In this document: positions 45,483 to 53,131 of the stretch, piece by piece
Position numbering within the stretch: the stretch's first letter is position 1
How the letters are laid out: every line of letters starts with the position of its first letter
Assembly: GCA_035315345.1 (NCBI GenBank)
Contig: DATFYA010000226.1
Location: 1 to 53,131, forward strand
Direction: 5' to 3'
Length of the DNA stretch: 53,131 nt
From: Candidatus Methylomirabilota bacterium
Lineage (GTDB): Bacteria > Methylomirabilota > Methylomirabilia > Rokubacteriales > CSP1-6
Notes under the pieces: generated by a model
The model's input: only the letters and a program-made list of their open reading frames with translations
What the model was told of the DNA's origin: nothing
Databases searched by the model: none
Position numbers and translations under genes: made by a program

Positions 45483-46070
45483 TTATCGAGACGGCGGCGG
45501 AGGCGGCGGCGGACCTGGCGGAGGCGGAGGCGTCCCGGGGGGAACCGTCGTGGCAGCCGGCGGCGGAGGCGGCGGTGGTGGCGGAGGCGAATACGTCGGC
45601 TGTTGCGCTTGCGAGCCGCGGGCCACCGGCACCTGGTTGCCCTTGGCGTACATGCACTGCACGTACGCCTGATCGTAGCGGCCCTGGAGCGACCCCGCAT
45701 AGGCGTCGCCACGGCTGGCGCCCACCGCGCTGCCCCCCAGGAGCCCCGCGCCCGCGCCGGCGGCGGCACCGAGGGCCGGGTTGCCGGCGGCCGCTCCGAG
45801 GGCGGCGCCCGCGGCAGCGCCGATCAGCGTGCCGATCGCAGCGCCCTGCACGGTGCTGCCCGCCGCCGCCTGATCGTTGGTCGTTCCGGTCTGCTGCCCC
45901 GCCCACTGACGGCAGAGGCCGTCGTCCATCTGGAACTGCTCGAAGTTCTTGCTGCTGCCGGGGAGCACCATGACGCTCGGCCCGCTCGGGATGGTCGCGC
46001 AGCCGCTCACCGCCAGCGCGATGACGAGCGCGGCCGCGACGACACCGCGAGACGGCAGGGCACGCGTCAT
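45483..46070 (-). CDS. Glycine-zipper lipoprotein with proline-rich tail
   Basis: A 195-residue outer-envelope lipoprotein. The signal ends in the lipobox IALAVSGC (lipidated Cys). A glycine-zipper membrane segment of about 45 residues (AAIGTLIGAAAGAALGAAAGNPALGAAAGAGAGLL) is followed by DAYAGSLQGRYDQAYVQCMYAKGNQVP, common in this family, then a poly-Pro tail. Relatives are inserted in or span the outer membrane. ATG 46070 overlaps the TAA of the upstream gene by one base. The Pro tail is encoded by a GGCGGAGGC-type tract at 45490-45590, where the stop could be affected by sequencing slips. Confidence 0.8.
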   Translation of the reverse strand: MTRALPSRGVVAAALVIALAVSGCATIPSGPSVMVLPGSSKNFEQFQMDDGLCRQWAGQQTGTTNDQAAAGSTVQGAAIGTLIGAAAGAALGAAAGNPALGAAAGAGAGLLGGSAVGASRGDAYAGSLQGRYDQAYVQCMYAKGNQVPVARGSQAQQPTYSPPPPPPPPPPAATTVPPGTPPPPPGPPPPPPPSR

Positions 46071-46432
46071 TACCGCCGCTCCGGGACCTTCACCCACTCC
46101 TCGGCGCAGGACGGCACGCTCGGATAGTAGGCCTTCGCGCTCGGGCAGTAGTACCAGTAGGCGGTGGCCGCGGGAGGTGCGGGCGGCGCCGGCGGCGGAT
46201 TGTCGGCGGGAGCCGGCGGACGCTCGACGTAGACCGGCGGCGGCTGCACCACCACGGTCGGCGGCGGGTAGTAGTAGTACGGCGGCGGGTAGTACCACGG
46301 ATATCCCCAGCCCCAGTAGGGGCCAACACCCACGAAGACGCCGCCGTGCCAGCGACCACCCGTGTACCCGGGCGTGGCCGTGACCGCGAGGACCGCGAGG
46401 ACCAGCACCAGGGCCAACGCGAGCTTTTTCAT
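46070..46432 (-). CDS. Exported Tyr/Pro-rich small protein
   Basis: A 120-residue protein with a clear signal peptide (KKLALALVLVLAVLAVTATPGYTGG). A Trp/Tyr/Pro-rich middle (YWGWGYPWYYPPPYYYYPPP) is followed by the C-terminal block YWYYCPSAKAYYPSVPSCAEEWVKVPE. That block with two Cys is shared by many small envelope proteins of Proteobacteria. No function is known. It pairs with the glycine-zipper lipoprotein in one operon, suggesting an outer-envelope role. Confidence 0.8.
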   Translation of the reverse strand: MKKLALALVLVLAVLAVTATPGYTGGRWHGGVFVGVGPYWGWGYPWYYPPPYYYYPPPTVVVQPPPVYVERPPAPADNPPPAPPAPPAATAYWYYCPSAKAYYPSVPSCAEEWVKVPERR

Positions 46433-46475
46433 CTCCGCCTCACTCTGACGCGCGGGCCGTCACGTTTGTTTACCG

Positions 46476-46500
46476 CCCTCCCAGGATATCGCCGGGAGGG
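46476..46500. promoter_or_regulatory. Short hairpin in a divergent promoter region
   Basis: CCCTCCC (46476-46482) and GGGAGGG (46494-46500) pair around an 11-base loop. The site lies in the 99-base gap between the divergent Tyr/Pro-rich gene and the FecR-like gene. It may be an operator or leader hairpin; seven pairs are not decisive. Confidence 0.3.
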
Positions 46501-46531
46501 AATCTATACCATCTGCTACGATGATTTTACG

Positions 46532-48475
46532 ATGCCGACGATGCGACGGATCTGCGCGGGATTGCTGGCGTTGATGCTTCTGCTGGGCGGTGCGGCGCCG
46601 GGCCTGGCGGGCACGGCCGCGCCGCCCGCCCCGGCCGCTCCGCCGCCGCCCGCGCCGCCCGCTCCGGAGGCGGCGCCGGCCCCCGCCGACGCCCATGCGC
46701 AAGCCGAGACGCCCGAGGCGACGCCGCCCCGGATCAGCTATCTGCACGGCGAGGTCTCGTTCTGGCGGCCCGGCGCCCACGACTGGGTGCCGGCCACCCT
46801 CAACATGCCGCTGGCCCCCGGCGACGTCCTCTATGCGGGACCGGCCGGCAACGTGGAGGTCCAGATCGGGCCTCGCGCCTTCGCGCGCGCCGCGTACGGC
46901 GCGCAGCTGGGTCTCGACAACCAGGAGCCCGACTTCGTGCAGCTGCGCGCGACCTCGGGTTACGTATCGGTGGACCTGCGCGAGCTCCCGTCCGGCCACG
47001 CGGTGGAGCTGGACACTCCGGGCGCCGCGTTCACCATGGACCGCGCCGGCTACTACCACGCCGAGGTCGGCACCGACGCGACGACGTTCCGCACGCACCG
47101 CGGCGGGATCGCGACGATGACGCCGTCGGGCGGCACCGCCCAGCCGGTGGCCGGCAACCAGCAGGCGACGATTGCCAGCGGCGGCACCGACGAGGCGGCC
47201 GCGCCGCGCGTGGAGATGACGGTCGCGGCACCGCTCAGCACGTGGGATCGCTGGAACTACCAGCGCAGCGACTATCTCGTCCAGCCGGCCAGCGCCCGGC
47301 ACCTCTCCCCGGGCGTCTACGGCGCCGAGGCTCTCGACCGGAGCGGCACGTGGCGCACGGTGGAGACGTACGGCAGCGTCTGGGTGCCCGCGGGTGTGCC
47401 GGCGGGATGGTCGCCCTACACCACCGGCCGCTGGATCTGGGATCCGCGCTTCGGCTGGACGTGGCTCGACGACGCGCCGTGGGGCTGGGCGCCGTATCAC
47501 TACGGACGCTGGGTCCACCTCGGCCCCGAATGGGCGTGGGCGCCCGGGCCGGTCATCGTGCGGCCCGCCTACTCGCCGGCGCTCGTCGTGTTCCTGGGCG
47601 GCCCGGTCGTCGTGGGCCGGCCGCTCTACTGGGCGCCGCTCGGATGGGGCGAGCCGGTCATTCGCTGGTGGGGACCGCCGCGCGTGGTGGGCGTGGCGTG
47701 GTGGGGCGGCTGGGGCGGCCCGCGCGTGGTCAACAACGTCGTGGTCAACCGCACGACCACGGTCAACGTCACCCACATCACCACGTATCGCAATGTCACC
47801 GTGACCAACGCGGTGGTGGGCGTGCCCGCGGAGCGCTTCGGCCAGGGCAGCGCGCGCCCGACCCGCGTGGCGGATGCGGAAGCGCGCCGGCTCGCGCCGG
47901 TGGCGGGCGCCCCCGAGGTACGGCCGGTCGCGGCCAGCCTCGCGCCGGCGCGCGGAGCCGCCACGGCCGCCCGGCCACCCGAAGCGGCACGCTCGCGCCC
48001 GGTCGTCGCCACCCGCGCGCCCCAGGACCCCGCGCCGACGCTGCGCGCTCAGGGCCTGCCCGCGACGCCGGCCGCGACGTCACCACCGAAGCCGCGCATC
48101 GTGCCGGCGCCGGCGCGCGCGGCGACTCCGCCGGCCCCGACCGCGGCGACCGCGCCGCCCCCGCGCGGGGCAACCGCTCCCGGCCGGGCCGCACCCGACA
48201 GTGGCCAGCCGCCCGATCGCGGCGCGGCCACCCGCGGCCCGCGCTCCACGGGCGCGCACAGCGACGCGGTGCCGTCACCGACGCCGTCGCTGCGCCGCCA
48301 GGCGCCGCCCCCGGCGCCGCCCGCCCCGAGCGCGCAGGGCGCGCCGGTGCCGCAAGCGGAGCGTCCGCGCGGCGAATCACCGCGGCGTGGAGGCGGCAAC
48401 GAGCGCGGTCACGATCGAAGCGGCGAGCGCAGTCAGGACAAGGGCGGTCAGCCGCGCGGAGATCGCGAGCGCTAG
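46532..48475 (+). CDS. FecR-like/DUF6600 exported protein with long Ala/Pro-rich tail
   Basis: A 647-residue exported protein. It has a signal peptide (RRICAGLLALMLLLGGAAPGLA), a short Ala/Pro linker, then a FecR-like beta domain (ISYLHGEVSFWRPGAHDWVPATLNMPLAPGDVLYAG). The middle shows the aromatic DUF6600 pattern (WSPYTTGRWIWDPRFGWTWLDDAPWGWAPYHYGRWV). The last 180 or so residues are disordered Ala/Pro/Arg. FecR-like domains sense or bind in the periplasm, but no sigma factor is adjacent. ATG 46532 is used; ATG 46541 is equally possible. Confidence 0.83.
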   Translation: MPTMRRICAGLLALMLLLGGAAPGLAGTAAPPAPAAPPPPAPPAPEAAPAPADAHAQAETPEATPPRISYLHGEVSFWRPGAHDWVPATLNMPLAPGDVLYAGPAGNVEVQIGPRAFARAAYGAQLGLDNQEPDFVQLRATSGYVSVDLRELPSGHAVELDTPGAAFTMDRAGYYHAEVGTDATTFRTHRGGIATMTPSGGTAQPVAGNQQATIASGGTDEAAAPRVEMTVAAPLSTWDRWNYQRSDYLVQPASARHLSPGVYGAEALDRSGTWRTVETYGSVWVPAGVPAGWSPYTTGRWIWDPRFGWTWLDDAPWGWAPYHYGRWVHLGPEWAWAPGPVIVRPAYSPALVVFLGGPVVVGRPLYWAPLGWGEPVIRWWGPPRVVGVAWWGGWGGPRVVNNVVVNRTTTVNVTHITTYRNVTVTNAVVGVPAERFGQGSARPTRVADAEARRLAPVAGAPEVRPVAASLAPARGAATAARPPEAARSRPVVATRAPQDPAPTLRAQGLPATPAATSPPKPRIVPAPARAATPPAPTAATAPPPRGATAPGRAAPDSGQPPDRGAATRGPRSTGAHSDAVPSPTPSLRRQAPPPAPPAPSAQGAPVPQAERPRGESPRRGGGNERGHDRSGERSQDKGGQPRGDRER

Positions 48476-48533
48476 TTTTCGGCTTGCCCTCCCTGCCCGC
48501 GGGCGTCACACTCGGGGCCCCAGGGAGGAACCC

Positions 48534-49649
48534 ATGAGCCTCGCGGCCGCCATCCCCATCATCTCCGCCGATTCGCACGTCACCGAGCCGCCCGACACGT
48601 ATCTGGCCCGGATCGACCGACGCTTCAAGGACCGAGCCCCCCGCCTCGTGCACGACGACAAGCGCGGAGATCTGTTCGTCATCGACGGACTCGACAAGCC
48701 CATCCCGATGGGCCTGGTGGCGGCCGCCGGGAAGCCGGCCGAGGAGCTCACGATGTTCGGGGCCCGCTTCGAGGACCTGCACCGCGGCGGCTGGGATCCG
48801 CAGGCGCGGCTCGCCGACCAGGCCCGCGACGGCGTCAGCGCCGAGGTGATCTACCCCACCGTCGGGATGATGCTCTGCAACCACCCCGACTTCGACTACA
48901 AGCAGGCCTGCTTCGACGCCTACAACCTGTGGATCGCCGAGTACTGCGGAGCGCACCCCGACCGCCTCCTGGGCATCGGGCAGACCGCGATGCGATCCGT
49001 GGAAGACGGCATTCGCGACCTCCGCCGTATCCGGGAGCTCGGCCTTCGTGGGGTCATGCTGCCGGGAAACCCGGCGGTGGCCGACTATCACGACCCGGTA
49101 TACGCGCCGTTCTACGAGGCGGCCATCGACCTCGGGCTGCCACTGTCCTTCCACATCCTCACGAGCCAGCAGGACAACTTCAAGACGCGCGGGCCGAAGC
49201 TCAACGCGTTCATGTCCATCATCCGCGGCTGCCAGGACCTGGTCGGGGCGTTCGTCTTCGGCGGCGTGTTCGAGCGTCACCCGCGGCTGCGGCTCGTGTG
49301 CGTGGAGGCCGACGCGGGCTGGGTGCCCCACTTCATGTACCGCATGGACCACGCCTACGACCGGCATCGCTATTGGCTGCCGCCGTCGGGGACGCTCACC
49401 AAGATGCCCAGCGAGTACTTCCGCGAGCACGTCTACACCACCTTCCAGGACGACTGGGTGGCCTTCCAGGTCAAGGACCTGTGCAACGTGCGCCGGCTGC
49501 TCTGGGCCAACGACTTCCCGCACAGCGATTCGACCTGGCCGCGCTCGCAGGAGCTACTGGCCAAGCACGCGGCCCATCTCACCCCGGAGGAGCTCCGCTG
49601 GGTGCTCCACGACAACGTGGCCGAGCTGTACGGCCTCCCGGCGGCCTGA
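48534..49649 (+). CDS. Amidohydrolase family 2 metal-dependent hydrolase
   Basis: A 371-residue TIM-barrel enzyme with ISADSHVTEP (Asp-x-His), LPLSFHILTS (His) and LLWANDFPHSDSTWP (Asp). It belongs to the same family as 4537-5730 but is not a close duplicate. GGGAGGA is six bases before ATG 48534. It is the first gene of a plus-strand set with a D-aminoacylase-like hydrolase, an IPNS-like oxygenase and an LLM enzyme, which reads like a catabolic operon for an amide- or lactone-containing compound. Substrate unknown. Confidence 0.88.
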   Translation: MSLAAAIPIISADSHVTEPPDTYLARIDRRFKDRAPRLVHDDKRGDLFVIDGLDKPIPMGLVAAAGKPAEELTMFGARFEDLHRGGWDPQARLADQARDGVSAEVIYPTVGMMLCNHPDFDYKQACFDAYNLWIAEYCGAHPDRLLGIGQTAMRSVEDGIRDLRRIRELGLRGVMLPGNPAVADYHDPVYAPFYEAAIDLGLPLSFHILTSQQDNFKTRGPKLNAFMSIIRGCQDLVGAFVFGGVFERHPRLRLVCVEADAGWVPHFMYRMDHAYDRHRYWLPPSGTLTKMPSEYFREHVYTTFQDDWVAFQVKDLCNVRRLLWANDFPHSDSTWPRSQELLAKHAAHLTPEELRWVLHDNVAELYGLPAA

Positions 49650-49652
49650 GCG

Positions 49653-51356
49653 ATGGCCTTCGATCTCGTCGTCCGGGGCGGCACCATCGTCGACGGCACG
49701 GGCCGTCCGGGCGTGCGCGGCGACGTCGGGATCCGGGGAGGGCAGATCGCCGCTCTCGGCGAGGTGAAGGGCCGCGCCGCGCAGACGGTGGACGCGGGCG
49801 GGCTGGTGGTCGCGCCCGGCTTCGTGGACGTCCACACCCACTACGACGCGCAGGTGATGTGGGATCGCATGCTCACGATCTCGCCCTGGCACGGCGTGAC
49901 CACGGTGGTGATGGGCAACTGCGGCTTCGGCGTCGCGCCGACGCGGCCCGACCACCGCGGGCTCATCATGCGCACGCTCGAGAAGGTCGAGGGCATGAGC
50001 CTCGACGCCCTGGAGGCGGGGCTCGGCCAGGCGTGGCCGTTCGAGACGTTCCCCGAGTACCTCGACGCGGTCGAGCGGCGCGGCACCGCGCTCAACGTCG
50101 CGGTCCTCCTCGGCCACACCCCGCTGCGGCTCTACGTCATGGGGGAGGACGCGACCGAGCGCCCCGCGACTCCGGACGAGATCGCGCGGATGCGGGCCAT
50201 CGTGCGCGAGGCCATCGACGCGGGCGCCATCGGCTTCGCGACCTCGAAAGCGTCGACCCACATCGGCTACGCCGGCAAGCCGGTGCCGAGCCGCGCGGCC
50301 GCCTTCGCCGAGGTCGAGGCGCTGGCCGGCGCCCTCGGCGAGGCGGGCCGCGGCATTCTCCAGGCCACCGTGGGCCGCGAGCTCTTCTTCAAGGAGTTCG
50401 AGACGCTCGCCCGGGCCACCGGCCGGCCCGTCACCTGGACCGCGCTGCTGGCCGGCATGATGGGGCCCGGCTCCCACCGCGAGCTGCTCGAGAAATCCCG
50501 GGCACTGGTCAAGCAGGGCCTCCAGGTGGTGCCGCAGGTCACGTGCCGCACCCTGAACTTCGAGTTCCAGCTCAAGGAGCCGTTCATCTTCGAGAGCATG
50601 TCGGTGTTCAAGCCGATCTCGGTCGCCGACCATGCCGGCAAGGTCCGCCTCTACGGCGATCCCGATTTCCGGCGCGCGTTCAAGGAGAGCTTCGACCGCC
50701 CGAAGAAGGGCGCGGTGTTCGCCGGGCTGAGCTGGGCGCGGACGTGGATCTCGTGGTACCCGCCCGATCCCTCGCTCGAGGAGCGCCTGGTGTCGGAGGT
50801 GGCGGCGGAGCGCGGCGTGGACCCGACCGACCTGGTCCTGGACATGGCCCTCGCCACCAACCTCGACGCGCGGTTCCGCATGGCCGTCTTCAACCACGAC
50901 GAGGCCGAGGTGATCGAGCTGCTCACCGAGCCCGACACGGTGCTGGGGCTCTCCGACGCGGGCGCCCACGCCAGCCAGCTCTGCGACGCGTGCTTCTCGA
51001 CCTACCTGCTGAGCCGCTGGGTGCGGGAGAAGCAGGCCATCGCGCTGCCCGAGGCGATTCGCATGCTCACCTCGCGCCCGGCCGAGGTGTTCGGCATCAC
51101 CGACCGGGGCCGGCTCGCCACCGGGCTGGCCGCCGACGTCGTGGTCTTCGACCCGGCGACGGTGGGTGCCAGCAAGCTGCGCCGCGTGCACGACCTTCCC
51201 GCCGGGGCGGACCGGCTGGTCGCCGACGCCAGCGGGATCGAGGCGGTGATCGTCAACGGCACCATCGTGCGACGCGCCGGCCGCGACGCGGTGGCCCCGG
51301 ACGGCCCGCTGCCAGGCGCGCTGCTGCGGAACGGCGGCGCCCGATCGACGACCTGA
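49653..51356 (+). CDS. N-acyl-D-amino-acid deacylase-like amidohydrolase
   Basis: A 567-residue amidohydrolase_3 enzyme. Family features are MAFDLVVRGGTIVDGTGRPG, the metal motif VDVHTHYDAQVMWD, GVTTVVMGNCGFGVAPTRP, and the late metal Asp in GLSDAGAHASQLCD. D-aminoacylases remove acyl groups from D-amino acids; many soil paralogues have other substrates. ATG 49653 begins three bases after the preceding stop. Full length, no lesions. Confidence 0.9.
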   Translation: MAFDLVVRGGTIVDGTGRPGVRGDVGIRGGQIAALGEVKGRAAQTVDAGGLVVAPGFVDVHTHYDAQVMWDRMLTISPWHGVTTVVMGNCGFGVAPTRPDHRGLIMRTLEKVEGMSLDALEAGLGQAWPFETFPEYLDAVERRGTALNVAVLLGHTPLRLYVMGEDATERPATPDEIARMRAIVREAIDAGAIGFATSKASTHIGYAGKPVPSRAAAFAEVEALAGALGEAGRGILQATVGRELFFKEFETLARATGRPVTWTALLAGMMGPGSHRELLEKSRALVKQGLQVVPQVTCRTLNFEFQLKEPFIFESMSVFKPISVADHAGKVRLYGDPDFRRAFKESFDRPKKGAVFAGLSWARTWISWYPPDPSLEERLVSEVAAERGVDPTDLVLDMALATNLDARFRMAVFNHDEAEVIELLTEPDTVLGLSDAGAHASQLCDACFSTYLLSRWVREKQAIALPEAIRMLTSRPAEVFGITDRGRLATGLAADVVVFDPATVGASKLRRVHDLPAGADRLVADASGIEAVIVNGTIVRRAGRDAVAPDGPLPGALLRNGGARSTT

Positions 51357-51367
51357 TCGCAGCCGAC

Positions 51368-52357
51368 ATGATCCCGATCATCGACCTCGAGCCGTACCTG
51401 GCGGGCCGCCCGGGGGCCCGGGCCGCCACCGCGACCGAGCTGGGACGCGCCCTGCACGAGGTCGGCTTCTTCGTGATCGTGAACCACCGCGTTCCCCCGG
51501 CCCTGATCGACGCCACCTTCGCGGAGGCCCGCCGCTTCCACGCACAGCCGATGGAGGCCAAGCTCGCGCTGCGCATGAACGAGCACAACAACGGCTACAT
51601 GATGCTCGGGCGCTACGCGGTGTGGACCTCGGACGTCAACGCCAACGACCAGCCGGACCTGAACGAGGCGTTCTTCGTGAAGCGGGAGCGGACCCCGGAC
51701 GATCCGCTGGTACGGGCGGGACGCCGCTTCGCGGGACCCAATCAGTGGCCCGCGGCGCTGCCCGGCTTTCGGGAGACGGTGCTGGCCTACACCGAGGCGG
51801 TGGACGCGCTCGGCCGGGCGCTCCTGCCCCTCTGCGGGCTGGCCCTCGATCTGCCCGCCGAGACCTTCGACGCCGCCTTCGCGGAGACTCAGTTCAGCTT
51901 CCGGCTGACCCACTATCCGCCGGTGTCGGCCGAGCCGAACCAGTTCGGCATCGCGCCCCACACCGATTCCAACTTCATGACGTTCCTGGCCCAGAGCGAG
52001 GTGCCCGGGCTGCAGGTGCGCATGCCGGACGGCGCGTGGGTGGACGTGCCGTACGTGCCCGGCTCCTTCGCGGTGAACTCGGGCGACATGATGCAGCGGT
52101 GGACGAACGGCCGGTTCAAGTCCACCCCGCACCGCGCGCTGCCGCCGGTAAGCCGTCCACGCTACGCGATTCCCTACTTCATGGGACCGCATCTGGACAC
52201 CGAGATCGCGTGCCTGCCCACGTGCCAGGGGCCGGGCAACCCGGCGCGCTATCCGCCCGTCACCTACGCGGCCTATCTCGACTGGTGGTACGACGCCAAC
52301 TACAATTCGTCAGACCAGCGCGACGCGGTGGCCACGCGCCAGCGCGACGTGGCCTGA
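51368..52357 (+). CDS. Isopenicillin N synthase-family Fe(II)/2OG oxygenase
   Basis: A 329-residue oxygenase. An N-terminal DIOX_N region (IPIIDLEPYL, ELGRALHEVGFFVIVNHRVP) precedes the jelly-roll core with IAPHTDSNF (His-x-Asp) and FKSTPHRAL (distal His). The 2OG-binding Arg follows in RYAIPYF, where the usual Arg-x-Ser is Arg-x-Ala. Enzymes of this family hydroxylate, desaturate or close rings. The start ATG 51368 lies 11 bases after the deacylase stop. Confidence 0.9.
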   Translation: MIPIIDLEPYLAGRPGARAATATELGRALHEVGFFVIVNHRVPPALIDATFAEARRFHAQPMEAKLALRMNEHNNGYMMLGRYAVWTSDVNANDQPDLNEAFFVKRERTPDDPLVRAGRRFAGPNQWPAALPGFRETVLAYTEAVDALGRALLPLCGLALDLPAETFDAAFAETQFSFRLTHYPPVSAEPNQFGIAPHTDSNFMTFLAQSEVPGLQVRMPDGAWVDVPYVPGSFAVNSGDMMQRWTNGRFKSTPHRALPPVSRPRYAIPYFMGPHLDTEIACLPTCQGPGNPARYPPVTYAAYLDWWYDANYNSSDQRDAVATRQRDVA

Positions 52358-52383
52358 GCGGACGCTCCCCGGAGGCACAAACG

Positions 52384-53131
52384 ATGAAGGTCGGAGTCGC
52401 CCTGAACATGCTGACCCAGGAAGGGCGGCCGGACGCCGCGGTGCTCGCCGATCATCTCGCGCTGGGCGATCTCGCCGAGCCCCTGGGGTTCGATTCGCTC
52501 TTCGCGCTGGAGCACCACTTCACCGGCTACGCCATGTCGCCGTCGCCGACCCAGCTCCTCAGCTATTTCGCGGGCCGCACCCGGCGCGTCATCCTCGGCA
52601 CCGCGGTGATCGTGCTACCGTGGCACGACCCGGTGCGGGTCGCCGAGGAGATCGCGCTCCTCGACATCCTGTCGGGCGGCCGCGTGCTGCTCGGCTTCGG
52701 CCGGGGCGCCGCGAGCGTCGAGTACGCCGGGTTCCGCATCCCCATGGAGGAAGCCCGCGCCCGTTTCGTGGAGACCGCGCAGATCGTGGTCCGCGCGCTG
52801 AGCCAGGACGTCTTCGAGTGGCAGGGCGAGTTCTTCACCATCCCGCGGACGTCCATTCGCCCCCGGCCGATCTCTCATCCGGAGCGCCGGATCTACGCCT
52901 CCTCGGTCAGCCCGGAGTCGGCCGAGATCATGGCCAAGCTGGGCTTCGGCGTCCTCGTCATCATGCAGAACGAGTGGCCGAAGGCGGCCGAGGACATCCG
53001 GCGCTACCGGGAGATCGCGCAGGGCGTGGGACAACCGCCGCGGCCGCCGATCATCCTGACCAACGTCTCGGTGGCGGACAGCCGCGCCGAGGCGCACGAG
53101 CGCGCGGTGAGGTACTTGAGCCGCAAGTTCG
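52384..53131 (+). CDS. LLM-class flavin-dependent oxidoreductase, cut by window end
   Basis: At least 249 codons of a luciferase-like monooxygenase from ATG 52384 (GGAGG eight bases upstream), open to the last base. Family parts are MKVGVALNMLTQEG, LGFDSLFALEHHFTGYAMSPSPTQLLSYFAGRTRRVILGTAVIVLPWHDPVRVAEEIALLDILSGGRVLLGFGRG, and ASSVSPESAEIMAKLG. The C-terminal part, perhaps 80-120 residues, is missing. It follows the IPNS-like gene by 26 bases and should belong to the same operon. Confidence 0.9.
   Translation, partial: MKVGVALNMLTQEGRPDAAVLADHLALGDLAEPLGFDSLFALEHHFTGYAMSPSPTQLLSYFAGRTRRVILGTAVIVLPWHDPVRVAEEIALLDILSGGRVLLGFGRGAASVEYAGFRIPMEEARARFVETAQIVVRALSQDVFEWQGEFFTIPRTSIRPRPISHPERRIYASSVSPESAEIMAKLGFGVLVIMQNEWPKAAEDIRRYREIAQGVGQPPRPPIILTNVSVADSRAEAHERAVRYLSRKF

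Noticed and set aside
45490-45590. GGCGGAGGC-type tandem tract resembling a microsatellite
   Set aside because: It encodes the poly-Pro tail of the glycine-zipper lipoprotein and is explained by coding.

Overview
The window is a very GC-rich bacterial contig, complete on neither side. It starts inside a repeat (22 consecutive G) and ends inside a gene. An RND efflux pump, an outer-wall lytic transglycosylase, a lipoprotein and Tat/Sec-exported binding proteins point to a Gram-negative soil-type bacterium. The mix of luciferase-like monooxygenases (LLM), amidohydrolases, Fe(II)/2-oxoglutarate oxygenases and orphan solute-binding proteins resembles Candidatus Rokubacteria/Methylomirabilota or a similar deep lineage. 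That placement is an inference from gene content, not a phylogeny.

Layout. 1-346: degenerate copy of a GC-rich inverted-repeat element. 347-3712 (minus): solute-binding protein, cupin and two tandem 2-hydroxyacid dehydrogenases. 3911-5730 (plus): solute-binding protein pseudogene and an amidohydrolase. 5731-6206: two inverted copies of the same element, between convergent genes. 6207-8752: TPR protein and two NodB-type deacetylases, with a short-chain dehydrogenase (SDR) tail remnant between them. 8676-14263 (minus): Rieske oxygenase with RND permease and adaptor. 14492-16736 (plus): MltD-like lytic transglycosylase, a REP-like palindrome, and an SDR. 16814-25445: an apparently undescribed RiPP-type cluster. 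25601-25932: gene debris. 26015-30079: LLM enzyme, dienelactone hydrolase, PhaB-like reductase and MFS transporter. 30107-34462: fused ABC exporter and Spy-like protein. 34521-38691 (minus): sugar-type ABC transporter with a TauD-family oxygenase. 38792-45360: PhyH-type oxygenase, halogenase-like flavoprotein, LLM enzymes, DinB, VOC (vicinal oxygen chelate) and M20 hydrolase. 45483-48475: envelope proteins. 48534-53131 (plus): amidohydrolase, D-aminoacylase-like, IPNS-like and LLM genes.

The most interesting part is 16814-25445. A 50-residue peptide gene with a strong ribosome binding site lies upstream, on the same strand, of a GrrM/OscB-like radical SAM/SPASM maturase. Next come a 2OG-Fe(II)-type oxygenase and a UPF0489 protein that carries arginase-like metal motifs. 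A BclA/SbmA-like ABC transporter with a VOC protein, and a GMC oxidoreductase coupled to a metallo-beta-lactamase-fold protein, complete the group. The precursor contains the repeated motif Ser-Tyr/Trp-Gly-Pro and a single Arg, next to last. The block looks less GC-biased than its surroundings. It is flanked by a direct repeat of the 5' end of an SDR gene, intact on the left and broken on the right, which suggests an inserted island.
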